A stretch of DNA of 64,000 bases. It comes from Mumia sp. ZJ1417. Lineage in GTDB: Bacteria; Actinomycetota; Actinomycetes; Propionibacteriales; Nocardioidaceae. This document shows positions 8,637-17,336 of the stretch, piece after piece (within the stretch, counting starts at the first letter, position 1; the number at the start of each line of letters is the position of its first letter). Both the position numbers and the translations under genes were made by a program. The stretch spans positions 1,116,001-1,180,000 of the forward strand of contig NZ_CP059901.1 of the NCBI RefSeq assembly GCF_014127285.1. Direction: 5' to 3'. The notes beneath the pieces were generated by a model. That model was not told the DNA's origin and made no database searches. It worked only from the letters and a program-made list of their open reading frames with translations.

Positions 8637-9380
8637 TTGACGACAGCGCCGGGTCGTACGCGAGTAGCCGGCGCCGTGGTCGTCGCGGCTTTGTCGGCCT
8701 TGGCGGTCGTTGCACTCAGCAGCAGCGGCGGTGCGGAAGAGGATCGCGACCAGTCGAGATCGAGGTTCGTCGTCTCGGGCGACGGCTTGCTGCCGACCGA
8801 GCGCCCCAAGTTGCGCGAACCGCGCGAGCCGCTGTCGCCTGAGGAGAGCGGGTACGCGATCCGCGTCGCTCAGGGCGACGACAGTGTGCCTGCCTCTGCG
8901 ACGGACGTGCGGGGGGAGAGCATGCCGGAGTTCCTGTATGCCGATGTTCCCACCGATGTCGACTCCTCGGGACGCAAGGCGTTGGTGGTCCTCTACGACT
9001 ACACGGCCGACACGACGTACCACCAGACCGTCGACCTCCGGGCCGGGAAGGTTGTCGAGAGTCTGAGCGCCGTGTCGCTCCAGCCACCGTTGTCTGCCGG
9101 TGAGACGGAGACGGCGATGCGGCAGGCCCTCGAGGCCGAGGGCGAGACACTGCGGTTCACGCGTGAGTTCGAGCGCTCCGAGGGGGTGCCGCTTCTCTCC
9201 GAAGAGCAGGTGTCGTACGTCGCCGGGGTGTGGACGTACGACGGGACGACAGATGGCGGTCGGGAGTGCGGTGCCGAGCGGTGCGCACAACTCGGCATCC
9301 GTGCGCCGTCGGGTACCTATCTCGACACCACGGACTTCGTCGTCAACCTGTCCGATCGCTCGATAGTCCGGCTCCATTGA
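8637..9380 (+). CDS. Exported protein resembling the N-terminal (N2/N3) domains of copper amine oxidase
   Basis: The protein has 247 residues from a TTG start at 8637 with GAGAGGG upstream, 4 nt after the pucR stop. A hydrophobic N-terminal segment (VAGAVVVAALSALAVVALSS) is a signal peptide or anchor. The rest resembles the small accessory domains at the N-terminus of copper amine oxidases: PLSPEESGYAIRVA, then ALVVLYDYTADTTYHQTVDL, then GKVVESLSAVSLQPPLSAGE. In that family the same blocks precede the catalytic domain in one polypeptide. Here the catalytic domain is the next gene, 11 nt downstream. The assignment rests on remembered family patterns and needs a profile search. A stand-alone lipoprotein-like exported protein is the alternative. 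Confidence 0.6.
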   Translation: MTTAPGRTRVAGAVVVAALSALAVVALSSSGGAEEDRDQSRSRFVVSGDGLLPTERPKLREPREPLSPEESGYAIRVAQGDDSVPASATDVRGESMPEFLYADVPTDVDSSGRKALVVLYDYTADTTYHQTVDLRAGKVVESLSAVSLQPPLSAGETETAMRQALEAEGETLRFTREFERSEGVPLLSEEQVSYVAGVWTYDGTTDGGRECGAERCAQLGIRAPSGTYLDTTDFVVNLSDRSIVRLH

Positions 9381-9391
9381 GAGGCACCGTG

Positions 9392-11665
9392 ATGCGTAGC
9401 CCTTCCCCTGCCCGTGTCGCCGTTGGCGTCGCAACGGCGGTCGCCGGAGGACTGCTGGCCGGCGGCGCGGCCCCGGCCGCGCACTCTGAGGCACCCGGTC
9501 TGGGTTGTGGTGACGCGCTCGTCGAGAAGACGCTCGAGAACGGTGCCGCGTGGCGGATGTGTGCACGCATCCACCCGATCAAGGGCCTCGTGCTCGAGAA
9601 GGTCGAGTTCAGACCGGCGACCGGTGACTACGAGTACGAGGGCTACAAGCGTGTCATCGATCAGCTCTACCTCGCGCAGCTCAACGTCCCCTATGACACG
9701 GGCGCGATCCAGTACAACGACATCACCGAGTACGGGTTCGGCGACGAGCACCTCGTCGAGCAGAGTCCCGAGCTGTGCCCTGGAGAGGCTCGCGACGTCA
9801 CCCAGTCGTTCATGTTGTTCGGCGAGCTCATCGAGCGAACCATGCCGGGGATCTGCGTCGACGAGGTGGGGACGGGGCTCGCCACCCACTCGCAGGAGAG
9901 GCTGTCCGGCGGCGGGCCACGGTTCGTCGAGCACGGCACGGGGCTCGAGGTTTCTTCGGTCTCGAAGATCTCCTGGTATGAGTACCAGCAGAAGGTGACG
10001 TTCGACGACCATGGGCAGATCGACGTGGGTCTCGGGGCAACCGGCGACGTCGCGCCAGGAGCGATGTTCTTCCCGACAGCTCCCGAGGAGGGGTGGCCAC
10101 TCGGTTCGGCGACGGAAGGGGAGCAGCGGTATGGCGCCTCGCACTGGCACAACGCGATCTATCGCGTCGACTTCGGGGTCGACTCCGGCGAGCACCAACG
10201 TGTCGAGCGGTGGGACTATGCGCGGCCGCCAGAAGGTCCGTCCTCGTGGACGGTGCACGGGAGGGGGACTGTTGAGGATGCGGCGTTCTCGTCGATCCCC
10301 GGCGACGATCACAACGAGCTCACGTGGTGGCGGGTCGTCAATCCGGACTCGCTGAACAAAGACGGCCACGCGAGGTCATACGAACTCGTCAACCGGAACC
10401 CAGTCGACCACTTCGCGTCGGTCACGCAGCCGCTCGTGACATTCACCAACAAGCGTGACTGCGAAGAATACGCGTCCGACAACCTCAACCCCGGCTGTCC
10501 GAACGACAGCATCCTCGACTACGTCGCCAACGACGACGCGCCGCTGACGGATCCTGTCGCGTGGGTCAACGTCGCCTTCCACCATGTGGATCGCGACGAG
10601 GACCAGTCGCCGATGCAGGTCCACTGGCAGCGGTTCCAACTCGTGCCTCGGGACTTCTTCGCGCAGACGCCATCGATCACGCCTGAGCGCAGCTGCGTGA
10701 ACGGGTTCGACGAAGGTGTAGACACGTCAGCGCGACCGTGTGTCGCAACGAACCAGGTTCGTCCGTCAATCGAGACCGATCGCGCGACCGTCGATACCGG
10801 GACGATCATGACCGCCGATCCAGGAACGTGGAACACGGCGCGAACCAGGTGGGACTACTCCTATATGTGGTTCCGGAATGGCGCGCCGATCACGACGGTC
10901 GGCGAGGACGGAGTCGCGAGGCCGGCGCTGGGTCCGACCTACGTCGTGACGCCGGCGGATGCCGGGGCGAGGGTCACTGTCAAGGTGACGGCCTCGCAGG
11001 TCGGGTTTCCGTCGGGGACTGCCGAATCGGTGGCGGTGCAAGTCGTCGGGCGGCCACGATCAACGCCCACAGTGGGACTGGCGGCGCCTGCGGGTGCGTA
11101 CGGACGTGCAGGAACGGTCACCGTCACCGTCTCCAACAGCGCCACAGGCACCGTCACCCTCACCTTGAACGGCCGCTCACTCGGCGCCAAGACACTGTCC
11201 AGAGGCCGAACGCTCTACTCGATCCCACGAACCACCACCCCCGGCCGATGGACCCTACGCGCCTCCTACCACGGCAACACCACCCTCAACACGGCCACAC
11301 GCACCACCACCTACACCGTCACCAAAGCCCGCCCCGGCACCGTAAAGACCAAGATCACCAAGAAGCCCTCCAGCCGCAAGAAGGGCAAGGCCACCATCAC
11401 CATCGCCCGCCCCACCGGCCTGACCGCCCCCAGAGGCAAGGTCACCCTCGTACTCAAAAAGGGCTCCAAGAAACTCAAGACCACCGCCACCGTCCGCAAC
11501 GGCAAAGCCACCGTCAAACTCCCCAAGACCACACGCGGAACCTGGAAAATCACCACCACCTACACCGGCGACACCCGCTACACCCCCGCTCGCTCCGTCG
11601 TGATCCGGCTACGAGCAACGAGTGAGAAGGGCCTGAAACAGCCGACGGTTGAGGGAAGGCACTGA
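9392..11665 (+). CDS. Secreted copper amine oxidase catalytic domain fused to C-terminal Ig-like modules
   Basis: The protein has 757 residues, with a signal peptide (MRSPSPARVAVGVATAVAGG, cleavage near residue 32). Residues ~38-430 resemble the copper amine oxidase catalytic domain. They include GLVLEKVEF, the catalytic-base block YND-ITEYGFG (Asp110), the cofactor-tyrosine block WYEY (Tyr196), copper ligands HWH (His251, His253) and the third-His block HVDRDED (His398) followed by MQVHWQRFQLVPRDFF. The usual Asn before the topaquinone Tyr is Trp195, and Thr is Lys192. An Ig-like domain (~440-555) and two Lys-rich Ig modules (~560-740) follow. The C-terminal DNA is almost identical to that of the RCC1-like genes. 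The start could also be the adjoining GTG at 9389. It would oxidise primary amines to aldehydes outside the cell if the cofactor still forms. Confidence 0.7.
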   Translation: MRSPSPARVAVGVATAVAGGLLAGGAAPAAHSEAPGLGCGDALVEKTLENGAAWRMCARIHPIKGLVLEKVEFRPATGDYEYEGYKRVIDQLYLAQLNVPYDTGAIQYNDITEYGFGDEHLVEQSPELCPGEARDVTQSFMLFGELIERTMPGICVDEVGTGLATHSQERLSGGGPRFVEHGTGLEVSSVSKISWYEYQQKVTFDDHGQIDVGLGATGDVAPGAMFFPTAPEEGWPLGSATEGEQRYGASHWHNAIYRVDFGVDSGEHQRVERWDYARPPEGPSSWTVHGRGTVEDAAFSSIPGDDHNELTWWRVVNPDSLNKDGHARSYELVNRNPVDHFASVTQPLVTFTNKRDCEEYASDNLNPGCPNDSILDYVANDDAPLTDPVAWVNVAFHHVDRDEDQSPMQVHWQRFQLVPRDFFAQTPSITPERSCVNGFDEGVDTSARPCVATNQVRPSIETDRATVDTGTIMTADPGTWNTARTRWDYSYMWFRNGAPITTVGEDGVARPALGPTYVVTPADAGARVTVKVTASQVGFPSGTAESVAVQVVGRPRSTPTVGLAAPAGAYGRAGTVTVTVSNSATGTVTLTLNGRSLGAKTLSRGRTLYSIPRTTTPGRWTLRASYHGNTTLNTATRTTTYTVTKARPGTVKTKITKKPSSRKKGKATITIARPTGLTAPRGKVTLVLKKGSKKLKTTATVRNGKATVKLPKTTRGTWKITTTYTGDTRYTPARSVVIRLRATSEKGLKQPTVEGRH
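11066..11589 (+). repeat. 524-bp Ig-module DNA, copy A (inverted relative to copies B and C)
   Basis: From CCCACAGTGGG to the CACCCCCGC end, this stretch matches the reverse complement of 12018-12541 essentially base for base. Homology stops abruptly on both sides, in the middle of coding sequence. The five-C tract at about 11246-11250 is intact here. Confidence 0.85.
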
Positions 11666-11920
11666 GCCGAGCGCCGGGCCCAGCGTCGGCCAGGTCTTGG
11701 GCAGCGGTGACCATCGCGCCGATGACGTTGCAGCGCTTGATCGCGACGTTGAAACGGCGGTGTTAACGAGGGTGGCGCCATTCCCGTCGAGCGTGGCGGG
11801 AGCCGCTGGCGCGGTGAGGACTCCCGCTTCGAGGTGCCAGCGGCCGTCGCGGCGACGAGAAGTGCCCGACGGGGACCACCGAGAGCGAGAAGCGTGAGGG
11901 TGACATGTGTGCCACCTGGA
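11666..11920. other. Gene-free stretch with a possible coding remnant
   Basis: I see no complete gene. The minus strand around 11700-11770 reads like protein (FNVAIKRCNVIGAMVTAAQD) but has no start, no ribosome-binding site and no family I recognise. It could be a decayed gene fragment. Confidence 0.3.
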
Positions 11921-11969
11921 CCGATCGGGGTCTCGATGGCCATGTAACTGGCATCGAGACCCCGGTCGG
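11921..11969. terminator. Terminator hairpin between amine oxidase and RCC1-like genes
   Basis: 18-bp arms (11921-11938 and 11952-11969) pair with one G-U type exception around a 13-nt loop. The hairpin lies between two convergent genes, 15 bp beyond the stop of the minus-strand RCC1-like gene, and can serve both. Confidence 0.7.
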
Positions 11970-11983
11970 CTGTAGACGACTGA

Positions 11984-13840
11984 CTATTTGCTTTTGTGCT
12001 TGATGGTTTTGGCTTTGGCGGGGGTGTAGCGGGTGTCGCCGGTGTAGGTGGTGGTGATTTTCCAGGTTCCGCGTGTGGTCTTGGGGAGTTTGACGGTGGC
12101 TTTGCCGTTGCGGACGGTGGCGGTGGTCTTGAGTTTCTTGGAGCCCTTTTTGAGTACGAGGGTGACCTTGCCTCTGGGGGCGGTCAGGCCGGTGGGGCGG
12201 GCGATGGTGATGGTGGCCTTGCCCTTCTTGCGGCTGGAGGGCTTCTTGGTGATCTTGGTCTTTACGGTGCCGGGGCGGGCTTTGGTGACGGTGTAGGTGG
12301 TGGTGCGTGTGGCCGTGTTGAGGGTGGTGTTGCCGTGGTAGGAGGCGCGTAGGGTCCATCGGCCGGGGGTGGTGGTTCGTGGGATCGAGTAGAGCGTTCG
12401 GCCTCTGGACAGTGTCTTGGCGCCGAGTGAGCGGCCGTTCAAGGTGAGGGTGACGGTGCCTGTGGCGCTGTTGGAGACGGTGACGGTGACCGTTCCTGCA
12501 CGTCCGTACGCACCCGCAGGCGCCGCCAGTCCCACTGTGGGGGTGGGTTTGGCGACTGGGGAGGTGGGGGTGGAGGTGGCGGTGCGGGTGAGCGCGCCCT
12601 TGGTGGCGGTTGAGCGGTAGGTGATGCGCTTGCCAAGGTGTGTGGCGTTCAGTGCGAGGCTGGTGCCGGTGGCGCCCGCGATCGGGGTGCCGTTGGCCAG
12701 CCACTGGTTCGTGACGTTGTCGGGGGCGCCGGAGAAGGTGCCCGCGGTGCCGGTCAGAGTCTGACCGGGCCGTGCCACGCCGGTGACGCGAGGCACAACA
12801 GCGGTCTTCACATCCGCCACGATCACGGAGTCGTGCGCTCCGCCGGCGGCGATAGCTGTGACCGGCGCGCCGCTCAGCGAGGAAGGCACTTCCATTGCGG
12901 GATCCGAGGAGTCGTCCCAGCGGTGAATCCCGCCCTCGGAGTCCAGCGCCATTGCCTCGACGTACTGGGCGCTGATCGCAACTACCGTCTTGCCGGTCAG
13001 CGAAGCAGGGATGGGATACGCGTCCTGCGGGCCCCACTGCCGCACTGTGCCGTCCGCGAGTAGGGCGAGACCGCCCAAGCGGCGGCTAGCGATGGCCTTG
13101 ACGTTGCCAGGGATGGTCAGCTCGGCGGGGAGGTCGAGCTGACCGACGTTGTTGAGTCCCCAGGCGACGACGGTCCCGTCACTCTTGAGCGCGTAGGTAT
13201 GGCTGTCGCCGGCGGCAACCTTCTTGACACCAGTCAGCCCGGCAGGAACCGCGAGTGCGCCGCCGCTAGCGAGGTTTCCCCACGTGACAACGGTGCCATC
13301 GCTCTTGACCGCGGCCGCGTGCTTCGCGCCGATCGTGAGGTCGACGACACCTGACAGCCCGGCGGGCACCTTTGTCGGATCGCCCGTGATCGCTTTATAG
13401 CCCCAGCCGACAACAGTGCCGGCTTGTGTCACGACGCCAGCGTTGTCCGCGCTCGCGGCGATGGCTTTCACCTTGACGCCGTTGAGGCTTGCGGGCACCT
13501 TCTGCGGCTGAGCGCCCTGGGTGCCGTTGTGGCCCCAGGCCACGACCCGGTTGTCGCCGGTCAGCGCAACCGAGAAGCTGTGCCCATTAGCGATGGCAGT
13601 GATGGCTGTGTCCGACAGGGCTGCGGGGACGGTCGTGGCTCCCGATTCGGTCGCGCGTCCCCAGCTGACGATGGATCCGGCTTGAGCGAGCGGTACGGGG
13701 GTGACGGCGTTGGCTGGGATGGCGGCGAGTGCGCTGAGGGTCAGGCCGAGGGAGGCGACCGCGGCGGCCAGCACACGTCCGCGGCGGTGGCGGGGTGTTG
13801 GCTCTGGCCAACCGCGGGTGTTCTGGGGGTCAACACTCAT
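11984..13840 (-). CDS. Secreted RCC1-like beta-propeller protein with Ig-like C-terminus (intact paralogue)
   Basis: The protein has 618 residues. The start at 13840 follows GAAGGAGAG. A long basic n-region precedes the hydrophobic signal core (AAAVASLGLTLSALAAIPANA). About seven RCC1-type blades follow, each with W-G (NRVVAWGHNGTQ, GTVVGWGYKA, GTVVTWGNLA, GTVVAWGLNN, GTVRQWGPQD, GIHRWDDSSD). Next is an Ig-like domain (TLTGTAGTFSGAPDNVTNQW) and two Lys-rich modules ending KTIKHKSK. It is a near-duplicate of 14040-15895: the leader, signal peptide and last ~270 residues are almost identical, while the blades differ. A role in surface display or adhesion is inference. The hairpin/palindrome 136 bp upstream is probably regulatory. 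Confidence 0.85.
   Translation of the reverse strand: MSVDPQNTRGWPEPTPRHRRGRVLAAAVASLGLTLSALAAIPANAVTPVPLAQAGSIVSWGRATESGATTVPAALSDTAITAIANGHSFSVALTGDNRVVAWGHNGTQGAQPQKVPASLNGVKVKAIAASADNAGVVTQAGTVVGWGYKAITGDPTKVPAGLSGVVDLTIGAKHAAAVKSDGTVVTWGNLASGGALAVPAGLTGVKKVAAGDSHTYALKSDGTVVAWGLNNVGQLDLPAELTIPGNVKAIASRRLGGLALLADGTVRQWGPQDAYPIPASLTGKTVVAISAQYVEAMALDSEGGIHRWDDSSDPAMEVPSSLSGAPVTAIAAGGAHDSVIVADVKTAVVPRVTGVARPGQTLTGTAGTFSGAPDNVTNQWLANGTPIAGATGTSLALNATHLGKRITYRSTATKGALTRTATSTPTSPVAKPTPTVGLAAPAGAYGRAGTVTVTVSNSATGTVTLTLNGRSLGAKTLSRGRTLYSIPRTTTPGRWTLRASYHGNTTLNTATRTTTYTVTKARPGTVKTKITKKPSSRKKGKATITIARPTGLTAPRGKVTLVLKKGSKKLKTTATVRNGKATVKLPKTTRGTWKITTTYTGDTRYTPAKAKTIKHKSK
12018..12541 (-). repeat. 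524-bp Ig-module DNA, copy B
   Basis: This is the reverse complement of copy A and matches copy C (14074-14596) except for one extra G in the GGGGG tract near 12366. It encodes residues ~430-610 of the intact RCC1-like protein. Confidence 0.85.
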
Positions 13841-13963
13841 CGTGGCTCTCCTTCGAGCTCGACCCGTCACGCGTGCACGCACGGCGGCGGGTGTGGTCTG
13901 CGTCACGCGCCATTCAAAGCCGCAGGCCACGCCTAGTCCAGCGATTCGCGAGAGTGGCATGAA

Positions 13964-14007
13964 AGAGCCCGAGAAGTTGTCACGCCAGTGACAACTTCCC
14001 GGGCTCT
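13964..14007. promoter_or_regulatory. Hairpin containing TTGTSAC palindrome, copy 4
   Basis: 20-bp arms (13964-13983 and 13988-14007, one mismatch) enclose loop GCCA. The inner 18 bp, TTGTCACGCCAGTGACAA (13977-13994), fit the recurring operator pattern exactly. It lies 136 bp before the RCC1-like start at 13840 and 32 bp past the stop of the frameshifted copy, so it may also terminate that transcript. Confidence 0.6.
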
Positions 14008-14039
14008 GGAGACCGCCTGATACTCAAGCGTGCTTCGTC

Positions 14040-15895
14040 CTATTTGCTTTTGTGCTTGATGGTTTTGGCTTTGGCGGGGGTGTAGCGGGTGTCGCCGGTG
14101 TAGGTGGTGGTGATTTTCCAGGTTCCGCGTGTGGTCTTGGGGAGTTTGACGGTGGCTTTGCCGTTGCGGACGGTGGCGGTGGTCTTGAGTTTCTTGGAGC
14201 CCTTTTTGAGTACGAGGGTGACCTTGCCTCTGGGGGCGGTCAGGCCGGTGGGGCGGGCGATGGTGATGGTGGCCTTGCCCTTCTTGCGGCTGGAGGGCTT
14301 CTTGGTGATCTTGGTCTTTACGGTGCCGGGGCGGGCTTTGGTGACGGTGTAGGTGGTGGTGCGTGTGGCCGTGTTGAGGGTGGTGTTGCCGTGGTAGGAG
14401 GCGCGTAGGGTCCATCGGCCGGGGTGGTGGTTCGTGGGATCGAGTAGAGCGTTCGGCCTCTGGACAGTGTCTTGGCGCCGAGTGAGCGGCCGTTCAAGGT
14501 GAGGGTGACGGTGCCTGTGGCGCTGTTGGAGACGGTGACGGTGACCGTTCCTGCACGTCCGTACGCACCCGCAGGCGCCGCCAGTCCCACTGTGGGGGTG
14601 GGTTTGGCGACTGGGGAGGTGGGGGTGGAGGTGGCGGTGCGGGTGAGCGCGCCCTTGGTGGCGGTTGAGCGGTAGGTGATGCGCTTGCCAAGGTGTGTGG
14701 CGTTCAGTGCGAGGCTGGTGCCGGTGGCGCCCGCGATCGGGGTGCCGTTGGCCAGCCACTGGTTCGTGACGTTGTCGGGGGCGCCGGAGAAGGTGCCCGC
14801 GGTGCCGGTCAGAGTCTGACCGGGCCGTGCGGTGCCGGTGACGCGCGGCGCGACAGCGGTCTTCACATCGCTCACCAACACCGAGTCATGATTGACGCCC
14901 GCAGCAACAGCCGTGACCGGCGCACCATCCAGCGACGCAGGAACCTCCCGTGTTGGGTCGGTGAAGCCGTCCCAGCGGTGGACGCCGCCCTCCGAGTCCA
15001 GCGCTATGTTCGTCCAGGAGTTGGCATCGATCGCGATGACGGTCTTGCCTGCGAGCGAGTCCGGAATCGCATTCAGATGAGGATCCTGACCCCATGTCTT
15101 CACTGTGTCGTTCGCGAGGATGGCAAGGCCACCCTGACTACGGCTGGCGATGGCCTTGACGTTGCCAGGGACGGTCAGCTCGGCAGGGAGGTCGAGCTGA
15201 CCTGCGTTGTTGAGTCCCCAGGCGACGACGGTCCCGTCGTTCTTGAGCGCGTAGGTATGGCTGGAGCCGGCGGCAACCTCCTTGACCCCGGTGAGTCCGG
15301 CAGGCACGTTCAGGGCCCCGCCGCGAAGGTATCCCCACGTGACAACGGTGCCGTTGCTCTTGATGGCCACGGCATGATCGCTGCCGAGCGTGAGATCAAC
15401 CACGCCGGTCAGCCCTGCCGGGACCTGGGTCGGATCACCGCTAGGCCGCTTGTATCCCCACGCGACCACACTGCCAGCCTGAGTGACGACTCCGGCGGCG
15501 TTCGCGCCTGCGGCGATGGCTTTTACCTTGACGCCGTTGAGGCTTGTGGGCACCTTCTGCGGTTGAGCGCCCTGGGTGCCGTTGTGGCCCCAGGCCACGA
15601 CTCGGTTGTCGCCGGTGAGGGCAAGTGAGAAGTCGCCGCCGTTGTCGATGGCAATGAACGCGGTTTGTGCGAGTGCGGCCGGAACGGTCGTCGACGGCGT
15701 GGTTTGTACCGGTCCCCAGCTGACGATGGATCCGGCTTGAGCGAGGGGTACGGGGGTGACGGCGTTGGCTGGGATGGCGGCGAGTGCGCTGAGGGTCAGG
15801 CCGAGGGAGGCGACCGCGGCGGCCAGCACACGTCCGCGGCGGTGGCGGGGTGTTGGCTCTGGCCAACCGCGGGTGTTCTGGGGGTCAACACTCAT
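14040..15895 (-). pseudogene. RCC1-like beta-propeller/Ig protein, frameshifted in the Ig module
   Basis: The gene starts at 15895 with the same GAAGGAGAG site and signal peptide as its neighbour at 13840. It encodes seven blades (NRVVAWGHNG, GSVVAWGYKR, GTVVTWGYLR, GTVVAWGLNN, DTVKTWGQDP, GVHRWDGFTD) and an Ig-like domain. In the module DNA a tract that is GGGGG in copies A and B is GGGG here (14421-14424). The frame then runs out of the Lys-rich domains and stops at 14318 after SPKPAPAP. The lost frame remains open and nearly identical to the paralogue down to the stop at 14040. The consequence is a truncated protein of 525 residues, a phase-variable gene, or a sequencing error; the sequence alone cannot decide. 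Confidence 0.8.
14074..14596 (-). repeat. Ig-module DNA, copy C (523 bp, one base shorter)
   Basis: It is identical to copy B apart from the missing G at 14421-14424. It sits in the same position of a paralogous gene. Together with the duplicated leader and signal region it shows a tandem duplication of ~2,055 bp. Confidence 0.85.
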
Positions 15896-16031
15896 CGTGG
15901 CTCTCCTTCGAGCTCGACCCGTCACGCGTGCACGCACGGCGGCGGGTGTGGTCTGCGTCACGCGCCATTCAAAGCCGCAGGCCACGCCTAGTCCAGCGAT
16001 TCGCGAGAGTGGCATGAAAGAGCCCGAGAAG

Positions 16032-16049
16032 TTGTCACGCCAGTGACAA
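16032..16049. promoter_or_regulatory. TTGTSAC-family palindrome, copy 5
   Basis: TTGTCACGCCAGTGACAA is identical to copy 4 and stands at the same 136-bp distance from its RCC1-like gene (15895). The surrounding hairpin is preserved, except that its outermost bases have changed (GGGCACT instead of GGGCTCT). Confidence 0.6.
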
Positions 16050-16088
16050 CTTCCCGGGCACTGGAGCGAAATCGCTCGTGACGCCTGG

Positions 16089-16214
16089 CTAGGAGATGCC
16101 TTCGGCGTCGTGTTCGAGGCCGAGGGCGTTGGCGGCGGCTGCGGGGGCGATGGTCAGAGCGGCGGCGGCGCTGATGGTGGCGGCCCGACGAACCCAACGA
16201 CGCGTGATCTTCAT
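16089..16214 (-). pseudogene. Truncated paralogue of the small secreted protein at 18404-19033
   Basis: 41 codons start at 16214 behind an AAGGAG site and encode only the signal peptide and the first mature residues (ANALGLEHDAEG). They are nearly identical to the start of the protein at 18404-19033. The frame then stops at TAG. The stop region (ACGCCTGGCT followed by AGGAGATGCC) matches bases just past the end of the full gene joined to bases just after its signal region. The gene therefore lost ~510 bp internally. It could still give a secreted peptide, but a relic is more likely. Confidence 0.75.
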
Positions 16215-16264
16215 GCTGGTGCGCTCCTTGCTTGAGTGGAGGTTCTGGTGCTCGAGAAGTGAGA

Positions 16265-16297
16265 GAGGGCGTGTCGGGTGGACCCCGACACGCCCTC
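16265..16297. terminator. Terminator hairpin
   Basis: 14-bp arms GAGGGCGTGTCGGG (16265-16278) and CCCGACACGCCCTC (16284-16297) stand 36 bp beyond the stop of the minus-strand secreted-protein gene. Confidence 0.75.
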
Positions 16298-16332
16298 CGA
16301 TGTCACATCGGCTCAACCATCAGCTGAGCGGG

Positions 16333-17028
16333 TCAGTAGACATTGATGTCCTTGGTGCCCGGTCCGTTGGTGTTGACGTTGTAGGTACCGCTGAAGCTGG
16401 CGGGGTTGTTGACAGCAATGGCGCCGAGGCAGCCCGTCACAGCGCTGACCTTCAGGTGGACATGCGATGTCGGCTCGTTGACGATCAGGTCCTGCGTTCC
16501 GTTGGCCTTGGGGGCCTCCACGAAGGAGCCGTGAGCGAAGCCGGCGACGGTGAACGTACAGATCGCACCGTTGGTCGCAGTGTCGCGGACTGTGGCCATC
16601 TGCGGAGCTCCGTTGCACGCTGCGATGCGACCGGCGAGAGTGTCGGTCAGGGCGGCGTTCGAGGTCTGGGTGGTCGGGTCCAGGTAGACGCACCACGACG
16701 AGCTCTGGGTGACGGTCATCGCCAGGCCGCCGGGGCCGATGCAGCCGCCCCAGGTGGTGCTAGCCAGGGTGGCGATGAGGCCGCTGGCAGGCACAGCGCC
16801 AGCTGTGGCGCTGCCGGATGCGCCCGCGCTGGTGCAGCCCATAGTGACGGTGGTGCCGCCGTTGACGACGTTGAAGGCAATCGCGCCCTTCGACGTGCCG
16901 GTGACGGTGTAGGTGCCCGAGGTGGATCCGCCGATCGAGAGGTTGTGAGGCGGGCCGGCGACGGCCGGTCCGCCGAGAAGGATGAGGGCGGTGGCGCCGA
17001 GGAAAGCGGCTGTCTTCTTGAATCGCAT
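16333..17028 (-). CDS. Small secreted protein of unknown function
   Basis: The protein has 231 residues. The start at 17028 follows AAGGGGG. The signal peptide (MRFKKTAAFLGATALILLGG, cleavage near AVAG) is followed by a Thr/Ser/Gly/Ala-rich mature chain with six or more Cys (MGCTSAG, WGGCIGPGG, SWCVYLD, AACNGAP, AICTFTV, TGCLGAI), probably disulfide-bonded beta structure. I recognise no family. It lies beside two other secreted orphans and the mce operon, so envelope lipid handling is possible but unproven. A TTGTSAC palindrome sits 25 bp upstream. Confidence 0.75.
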   Translation of the reverse strand: MRFKKTAAFLGATALILLGGPAVAGPPHNLSIGGSTSGTYTVTGTSKGAIAFNVVNGGTTVTMGCTSAGASGSATAGAVPASGLIATLASTTWGGCIGPGGLAMTVTQSSSWCVYLDPTTQTSNAALTDTLAGRIAACNGAPQMATVRDTATNGAICTFTVAGFAHGSFVEAPKANGTQDLIVNEPTSHVHLKVSAVTGCLGAIAVNNPASFSGTYNVNTNGPGTKDINVY

Positions 17029-17053
17029 GGTGCGATCCCCCTTCGAACTCATG

Positions 17054-17071
17054 TTGTGACGGGCGTCACAA
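17054..17071. promoter_or_regulatory. TTGTSAC-family palindrome, copy 6
   Basis: TTGTGACGGGCGTCACAA is a near-perfect palindrome 25 bp in front of the secreted-protein start codon. At that distance a bound protein should block transcription. Confidence 0.6.
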
Positions 17072-17230
17072 CTGAGGCCACCTTGGCGATCCGGGTTGAA
17101 CGGTGTCTAGGGGAGCGGACGAGAAGTTGGCCGAAGCCGGCGCCGATGCTCAGGGTGGTGAGCATCGGACGCCCCGTGATGCGCTCGGTGGTAGATCGTG
17201 TTGGGCGTGAGCGCTCGTTGAGCGCGCAGC

Positions 17231-17260
17231 CGTGGATGTTCACGTACGTGAACATCCACG
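17231..17260. promoter_or_regulatory. GGATGTTCA-family palindrome, copy 1
   Basis: This is a perfect 30-bp palindrome centred at 17245/17246 with half-site GTGGATGTTCA. It lies in the divergent gap between two secreted-protein genes. Related palindromes occur at 19156 and 19424. No coding capacity is convincing in the rest of the 308-bp gap. Confidence 0.5.
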
Positions 17261-17336
17261 GGTCATGGTGAGGTCGGGGAGGACCCCGTTGTGCCGTTTC
17301 CTTGCCCGCCTCCCCGGGGCATGCGAGCCTGTCGCC

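Noticed and set aside
11649-11897. Small open frames between the amine oxidase and RCC1-like genes
   Set aside because: No ribosome-binding site, family features or conserved start; composition fits shadow frames.
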